Made by a program: the position numbers and the translations under genes | Part shown: piece after piece, positions 6,760 to 10,724 of the stretch | How the letters are laid out: each line of letters begins with the position of its first letter | How positions within the stretch are numbered: position 1 is the first letter of the stretch | Origin: an uncultured Paenibacillus sp. | GTDB lineage: Bacteria > Bacillota > Bacilli > Paenibacillales > Paenibacillaceae | DNA length: 10,724 nt | Direction: 5' to 3' | Assembly (NCBI GenBank): GCA_937895345.1 | Contig: CALAWP010000032.1 | Location: 1-10,724, forward strand | Notes under the pieces: model-generated | Told to the model about the DNA's origin: nothing | Databases searched by the model: none | The model's input: only the letters and a program-made list of their open reading frames with translations

Positions 6760-7908
6760 ATGAATATACTGCAAGCGTTGTTTTTTCCTCCGGAGCAGCC
6801 CGGCGGAGTGTCGTCGATGGTCCCCTATATCCAGGAAAGGTTCGTCAAGCTGGGATGGCAGATGGAGCTGTTCTCTCTGCCTAAGCGCATCCGAGGCAAA
6901 GGCCAGGAGGACGTCTCGTTTTCCACGTTCGACTATACGGAATATATCGGCAATCCTTTGGTCGATAAGTATATCCAGACGTACAAAGATTACGTATGGT
7001 GGACGCGCATGCGCATTCACAAGACGTACGACATTATCCATGCGCACCATCCGATCGCCGCGCTGGTCATGAAGCAGCTGTTTCCGGACACGCCGCTCAT
7101 GATGACCGTCCATTCGAGCTACGAGCGCGAGCTGATTTTGAACAAAAAAATAGAGGAGGACGGTCCGGAGCACCGGTTTCTGAAGTCGATCTACGGAGAA
7201 CTGGAAGCGAAGGCCGATCTGCTGCTGACGGTATCGGAGTCGTTCCGCCAATATTTGGCCCCTTATATCAAACGTCCGGAAGCGGTAAAGGTTATTCCGA
7301 ACGGCTTCGACGAGAAACGGTTCAAGCCGATCTCGCACGAGAACGAAGTCGCGCAGCTGATTACCGTCTGCCGGCTCGTGCCGGCCAAAGGGCTGGACGT
7401 GCTGCTGCACGCTTGCGCGGAGCTGAAACAAAGAGGCTGCCCGTTCGTGCTGCACATTATCGGGGACGGTCCGATGCGCAAGGAGCTGGAGCAGCTGGCG
7501 AAGGAGCTGCATTTGTACGACGATATTATTTTTTACGGCTATATGCTGCATCCGGAAGAATTTATGCCGTTTTTTGACATCTTCGTCCTGCCTTCGAGAG
7601 CGGAGGCGTTCGGCTCCGTCTTCGCCGAGGCGGCGTTATGCTGGCTGGCGCTGGTCGGCACGGATGTCGGAGGCATCTCGGAGCAGATCGAGGACGGCGT
7701 CAACGGGCTTCTGGTTCCTCCGGACGATGCCGAGGCGCTGGCGAACGCGCTGGAGAAGCTCGTGACCGATCCCGATTACCGGTACAATATGGCGCGGGAG
7801 GCATGGAACAAAGCGAAGAAGGTTTATTCGCTGCAGCGGGTCATCGCCCAGTTGAAAAAAGTATACGTCGGCCTGGGGAACGGCCAGGGCAGCCGGACGG
7901 AAGCGTAA
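6760..7908 (+). CDS. GT4-family (GT-B fold) glycosyltransferase
   Basis: A 382-residue retaining glycosyltransferase that would transfer a sugar from a nucleotide donor to an unknown acceptor. N-terminal half: PPEQPGGVSSM (10-20), the glycine loop of GT-B enzymes, HAHHP (94-98) and TVHSSYE (116-122). C-terminal donor domain: VIPNGFD (178-184), CRLVPAKGLD (204-213), IGDGP (234-238), the E-x7-E motif from Glu282 to Glu290 (EAFGSVFAE), and TDVGGISEQIEDGVNGLLVPP (301-321). Oddity: the usual small-Gly-Leu-Pro-Val stretch after the E-x7-E motif reads CWLALVG (294-300), with Trp and Ala where Gly and Pro are common. ATG 6760 is chosen because GGGAG lies 9 nt upstream; a TTG at 6751 is less likely. 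No membrane segment or signal peptide. It is 14 bp ahead of the yhaO-like gene and probably shares its transcript, though no functional link is evident. Confidence 0.9.
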   Translation: MNILQALFFPPEQPGGVSSMVPYIQERFVKLGWQMELFSLPKRIRGKGQEDVSFSTFDYTEYIGNPLVDKYIQTYKDYVWWTRMRIHKTYDIIHAHHPIAALVMKQLFPDTPLMMTVHSSYERELILNKKIEEDGPEHRFLKSIYGELEAKADLLLTVSESFRQYLAPYIKRPEAVKVIPNGFDEKRFKPISHENEVAQLITVCRLVPAKGLDVLLHACAELKQRGCPFVLHIIGDGPMRKELEQLAKELHLYDDIIFYGYMLHPEEFMPFFDIFVLPSRAEAFGSVFAEAALCWLALVGTDVGGISEQIEDGVNGLLVPPDDAEALANALEKLVTDPDYRYNMAREAWNKAKKVYSLQRVIAQLKKVYVGLGNGQGSRTEA

Positions 7909-7922
7909 AGGGCGGGAGCAGA

Positions 7923-9215
7923 ATGAGTGTGCCGTTTCGTTTTATCCATGCTGCGGATTTGCATGTGGACAGTCCGTTCCGCGGCTTGACGGGCGTTCCG
8001 GAGCCCGTTAGGGAAGCGTTGACGCAGTCGACGTTTGCCGCGGTCAAGCGGCTGACCGACGCCGCGATCGAACGGGAGGCCGACTTTGTCGTGATCGCGG
8101 GCGACCTGTACGATGAAGCGGACAGCTCGCTGCGCGCGCAGCTGGCGCTGCACAAGGAATGGAGCAGACTGTCCCGCTTCGGCATCGCCGTCTACGCGAT
8201 TCACGGCAATCACGATCATCTGGGCGGCATGCGGGCCAGGCTGGAGCTGCCCGGCAACGTACATATATTCGGCACGGACGCCGCGGACGCGGCGCCCGCT
8301 TATCGGCGCAGCGGCGAGCGGGCCGCCGTCGTCTGCGGACAGTCGTACGGCGAACGGGCCGTCCGCCGCAATATGGCGGCGGACTATCGCCCGCTTCCCG
8401 AAGACGCGTACCATATCGCGCTGCTGCACGGCAACGTCGGCGGCGATCCGCTGCACGACGCTTACGCCCCGTGCAGCCTGGAGCAGCTGACGGGCAGCGG
8501 CTTCGACTATTGGGCGCTGGGCCATATCCATCAGCGCCGGGTGCTGTCGGAATATCCGCATATCGTATACCCCGGCAATCCACAAGGCCGGAACCCGAGA
8601 GAGACCGGCGCAAAAGGCTGTTATGTCGTCGACGTGGACGAAAGGAGGCGGACAAGCCTGACTTTCGTTCCGCTCGACGGCGTCCGTTGGCTGGAGCTGG
8701 AAGTTCCGATCGCCGGCGCCGATACGGAGCAGGAGCTTCTGGCACGGCTGGAGGCCGCGGCGGCGGAAGCGGGACGCGCCGCGGAGGGCCGCAGCGTTAT
8801 GCTGCGCTTGAAGCTGACGGGCAGAGGAGCGCTCCACGATTGGCTGTCCGAGACGGCCATCCTCCGGACGCTGCTGGAGCAGCTGCAGGAGGCGGAGGAC
8901 TTTGCCGGCGGCGAGACTTGGACATACGTCTACGAAATCGCGGCGTCGACGGACCGCGCGCTGGATTGGGCGGCGCTGGCGCAGGAGGACAGCTTTGCGG
9001 GCGAGCTTCTCCGGCTGGCCGGTCGGCTGCGGGAGGACGACGGGCAATGGAAAAGCTTTGCGCAGACCGCCTTGCGTCCCGCCGCCTCGCATGCCAGACT
9101 GGGCCGGCTGCAGCGGGACAAGTGGGAGGACCCGCCGGAGAGATGGCTTCGCGAAGCGGCGGAGCTGGCGGCGGATTTGCTGGCCGGACAGCGGCGGAGC
9201 CGGCAAGGCGAATAA
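7923..9215 (+). CDS. yhaO: YhaO-like SbcD/Mre11-family metallophosphoesterase (DNA repair exonuclease)
   Basis: A 430-residue protein of the calcineurin-like phosphoesterase superfamily, Mre11/SbcD branch. All metal-site motifs are present: FIHAADLHVDSPF with Asp12 and His14, AGDLYD (Asp61), HGNHDH (Asn96, His97, Asp98), LLHGN (His169) and GHIHQ (His201, His203), closing with YPGNPQGRNPRE. The first motif and the length are typical of B. subtilis YhaO (about 408 residues). The C-terminal 200 residues are Ala/Glu/Arg-rich and probably form the cap and ATPase-binding region. It should act with the YhaN-like ATPase encoded next as an SbcCD-type complex on DNA ends; the substrate is not established. 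ATG 7923 has GGGAG just upstream. It lies 14 bp after the glycosyltransferase, so translational coupling is possible. Confidence 0.9.
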   Translation: MSVPFRFIHAADLHVDSPFRGLTGVPEPVREALTQSTFAAVKRLTDAAIEREADFVVIAGDLYDEADSSLRAQLALHKEWSRLSRFGIAVYAIHGNHDHLGGMRARLELPGNVHIFGTDAADAAPAYRRSGERAAVVCGQSYGERAVRRNMAADYRPLPEDAYHIALLHGNVGGDPLHDAYAPCSLEQLTGSGFDYWALGHIHQRRVLSEYPHIVYPGNPQGRNPRETGAKGCYVVDVDERRRTSLTFVPLDGVRWLELEVPIAGADTEQELLARLEAAAAEAGRAAEGRSVMLRLKLTGRGALHDWLSETAILRTLLEQLQEAEDFAGGETWTYVYEIAASTDRALDWAALAQEDSFAGELLRLAGRLREDDGQWKSFAQTALRPAASHARLGRLQRDKWEDPPERWLREAAELAADLLAGQRRSRQGE

Positions 9216-9276
9216 ACGGCGACGGCGCCGCGGAACGGGCGCATCAACGGCGGCCCCGCAACGGCGCCAAGCGATC

Positions 9277-9281
9277 GGAGG
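9277..9281 (+). promoter_or_regulatory. Ribosome binding site deciding the yhaN-like start
   Basis: GGAGG lies 6 nt before ATG 9288. The ATG at 9360, where homology to YhaN proteins begins, has no such site, so translation of the repeat segment at 9288-9359 is the better reading. Confidence 0.75.
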
Positions 9282-9284
9282 TGC

Positions 9285-9374
9285 GACATGCGGGACGTAC
9301 GCGACATAAGCGACATGCACGACATACGCAGCATGCACGACATGCTTGATATGAGCGAAATGCGCGAGCTGCGT
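9285..9374 (+). repeat. 9-bp tandem repeat encoding Asp-Met/Ile-X tripeptides
   Basis: About ten degenerate copies of a 9-bp unit, consensus near GACATGCGC, run head to tail and in register with the yhaN-like frame. They encode DMR, DVR, DIS, DMH, DIR, SMH, DML, DMS, EMR and ELR. The last two units merge into the conserved start of the protein. Six in-frame ATG codons fall in it (9288, 9315, 9333, 9342, 9351, 9360). Confidence 0.85.
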
Positions 9375-10724
9375 ATAGCGGAAGCGGAAATTAACGGCTA
9401 CGGACAGCTTCATCGCCGGCGGATCGATCTGGATGCGCCGGTTGTTGTCGTTTACGGGCCCAACGAGGCGGGCAAAAGCACGCTGTTCGGTTTTATCCGG
9501 ACGATGCTGTACGGTTTCCCGAAGCGGAGCGCGCCGTCGGAGAGGCGGGAGCCCGTGTACGGAGGGCGCCATGGCGGGAGGCTGTTCGTGCGCGCGGCGG
9601 ACGGGCCGATCGTTATTGAACGGTATGCGGATGAGAGCAAGCCGGTCATTCGCAAGCTGGAGACGCCGGCGGCCGGGCGGAGCCAGGGGACGGAAGATTG
9701 GGGCAGGCTGGACGATCAAGCGGAGTGGGAACGGCAATATTTGGGCGGCGTTAACGAAAGGCTGTACCGTCAATTGTACGCCATTACGCTGTCGGAGCTG
9801 CAAGAGGCGGGCCGGCTGTCGGGCGGCGAGCTGGGGCAGTATCTTTATTTGGCCGGCTGGGATGACGGCGAGGCGATCGCGGCTGCCGAGAAACGGCTGA
9901 CGGCGGAAATGGAAGTCCTTTTTAAGCCGCGAGGAACCCAGCAGGAGCTGATCGAAGCCGCGAAAGAGATGGAGCGCATTCAAGCCGGGCTGCGCGCTCT
10001 CGGCAGCGAGATCGAGACGTATAACGGTCTGCTTCAGGAAGCCGAAAGGACGGAAAGGTCGCTCGATCGTCTGAGCCGGACGCTGCCCGAGGCGGAAGAG
10101 AAGGCGCAGGCGCTCGGAAAGGCGCTTGTGCTGCGGGAGCTGTGGGTACGCAAGCGGCAGCTGGAGGAGGAGCGGGCCAAGCTGGCCTATGCCGAGCGGA
10201 TCGCGCCGGGCGCGGACAAGGCGTGGGAAGATTTGTCCGCGGCCAGGCGGGAGGCCGAAGAGGCGCTCAGCGGACGGGAGCAGCGGCGGCGGCTTCTGGA
10301 ACAGAAGCTGGCGCCGCTCCGGTTCGACGGGAAGCTGCTCGAACGTGCCGCGGAGACGGAGGCGCTGCTGCAAGCGGCGGACCGGATGCAGGCGGTGAAG
10401 CTGCAGCTGACGGAGTGGGAGACGGAGCTGGCCGGGCTGGACGAGGCCATCGCCGGAGCCGTCTCCCAAATATCGCCGGAGTGGACGGAGCGGCAGCTGC
10501 GCGAGCTGCTGGTGACGGTGGCGGACCGCGATTACATCCGGAGCGTCCGCGACCGGCAGGAGCGGCAGCAGCGGAGCGAGGAGCGGCTGCAGGCGGAGCT
10601 GGAGGCGGCGCGCCGGCAAGCGCACGAGGCGGAGCGGGCCGCCGCCGGGGCGGCGGAGGCCGCTCGCCGCGAGGAGCAGCGCTGCCGGCACATCCGGGAG
10701 AGCGGCTGGGGCTTGCTTCCGGCG
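9288..10724 (+). CDS. yhaN: YhaN/SbcC-like AAA ATPase, 3'-truncated by the window
   Basis: The frame is open from ATG 9288 to the last base (479 codons); no stop is reached. After a 24-residue repeat extension, the conserved domain begins at MRELRIAEAEINGYGQLH (25-42). Walker A GPNEAGKST lies at 57-65, followed by an N-terminal ATPase lobe with LFKPRGTQQEL, a segment typical of YhaN-type proteins. From about residue 220 the sequence is Glu/Arg/Ala/Leu-rich with heptad character, the start of long coiled-coil arms. The Walker B lobe expected at the C-terminus is outside the window. SbcC/Rad50-like proteins bind DNA ends and power the partner nuclease; here the partner is the YhaO-like protein 72 bp upstream. 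The extension is translated if the GGAGG at 9277-9281 is used; otherwise translation could begin at ATG 9360. In B. subtilis these genes form yhaO-yhaN-yhaM; whether yhaM follows cannot be seen. Confidence 0.88.
   Translation, partial: MRDVRDISDMHDIRSMHDMLDMSEMRELRIAEAEINGYGQLHRRRIDLDAPVVVVYGPNEAGKSTLFGFIRTMLYGFPKRSAPSERREPVYGGRHGGRLFVRAADGPIVIERYADESKPVIRKLETPAAGRSQGTEDWGRLDDQAEWERQYLGGVNERLYRQLYAITLSELQEAGRLSGGELGQYLYLAGWDDGEAIAAAEKRLTAEMEVLFKPRGTQQELIEAAKEMERIQAGLRALGSEIETYNGLLQEAERTERSLDRLSRTLPEAEEKAQALGKALVLRELWVRKRQLEEERAKLAYAERIAPGADKAWEDLSAARREAEEALSGREQRRRLLEQKLAPLRFDGKLLERAAETEALLQAADRMQAVKLQLTEWETELAGLDEAIAGAVSQISPEWTERQLRELLVTVADRDYIRSVRDRQERQQRSEERLQAELEAARRQAHEAERAAAGAAEAARREEQRCRHIRESGWGLLPA

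Noticed and set aside
7638..7922. Longer version of the yhaO-like protein starting inside the glycosyltransferase gene
   Set aside because: It overlaps the glycosyltransferase in another frame and encodes Arg/Gly-rich sequence. The family start, FIHAADLH, begins just after ATG 7923.
7824..10691. A 955-codon open frame on the minus strand opposite the yhaO-like and yhaN-like genes
   Set aside because: It runs antisense to two well-recognised genes, is extremely rich in Arg, Leu, Pro and Gln, and crosses their intergenic gap and the nonamer repeat. Long antisense frames are expected when GC-rich third positions remove stop codons. No domain is recognisable.

Overview
The window is about 60% GC, with consensus-like AGGAGG ribosome binding sites, sigma-A-like promoters and a class Ib ribonucleotide reductase. 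It also carries an HprK-family protein and a yhaO/yhaN-type gene pair. This points to a high-GC endospore-forming Firmicute, most likely Paenibacillaceae (Paenibacillus or Cohnella type). The assignment is inferred from gene content and protein style; no search was run.

Layout: (1) 1-2643 holds the 3' part of nrdE and complete nrdF, ended by a rho-independent terminator. (2) 2805-3713 is a full-length HprK homologue with its own GTG start and strong ribosome binding site. By alignment to remembered B. subtilis HprK it keeps the Walker A, the catalytic His and the Asp pair, but has lost the Mg-binding Glu and two functional Arg positions, so it looks like a paralogue with altered activity. (3) 3714-3898 is a repeat-rich leader, followed by a small GyrI-like effector-binding protein (3899-4351) and a terminator. 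(4) 4476-5270 is a PhzF-family isomerase, convergent with (5) a membrane diguanylate cyclase on the minus strand (5459-6625); a strong hairpin lies between them. (6) A compact divergent promoter region (about 6660-6707) separates the cyclase from (7) a rightward set: a GT4 glycosyltransferase (6760-7908), a YhaO-like metallophosphoesterase (7923-9215) and the start of a YhaN/SbcC-like ATPase (from 9288, running off the window).

How the genes work together: NrdE and NrdF are the two subunits of one enzyme that makes deoxynucleotides. The YhaO-like nuclease and YhaN-like ATPase should form an SbcD/SbcC-type DNA-processing complex. The other genes are mostly single housekeeping or accessory functions with no visible shared pathway.

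I do not see a new defence, mobile or biosynthetic system. The observations most worth following are the catalytically altered HprK paralogue, a 9-bp tandem repeat that encodes an Asp-Met/Ile-X tripeptide repeat at the N-terminus of the YhaN-like ATPase, and the repeat/hairpin leader at 3781-3882. The very long minus-strand open frame opposite the yhaO/yhaN genes is a high-GC artefact.
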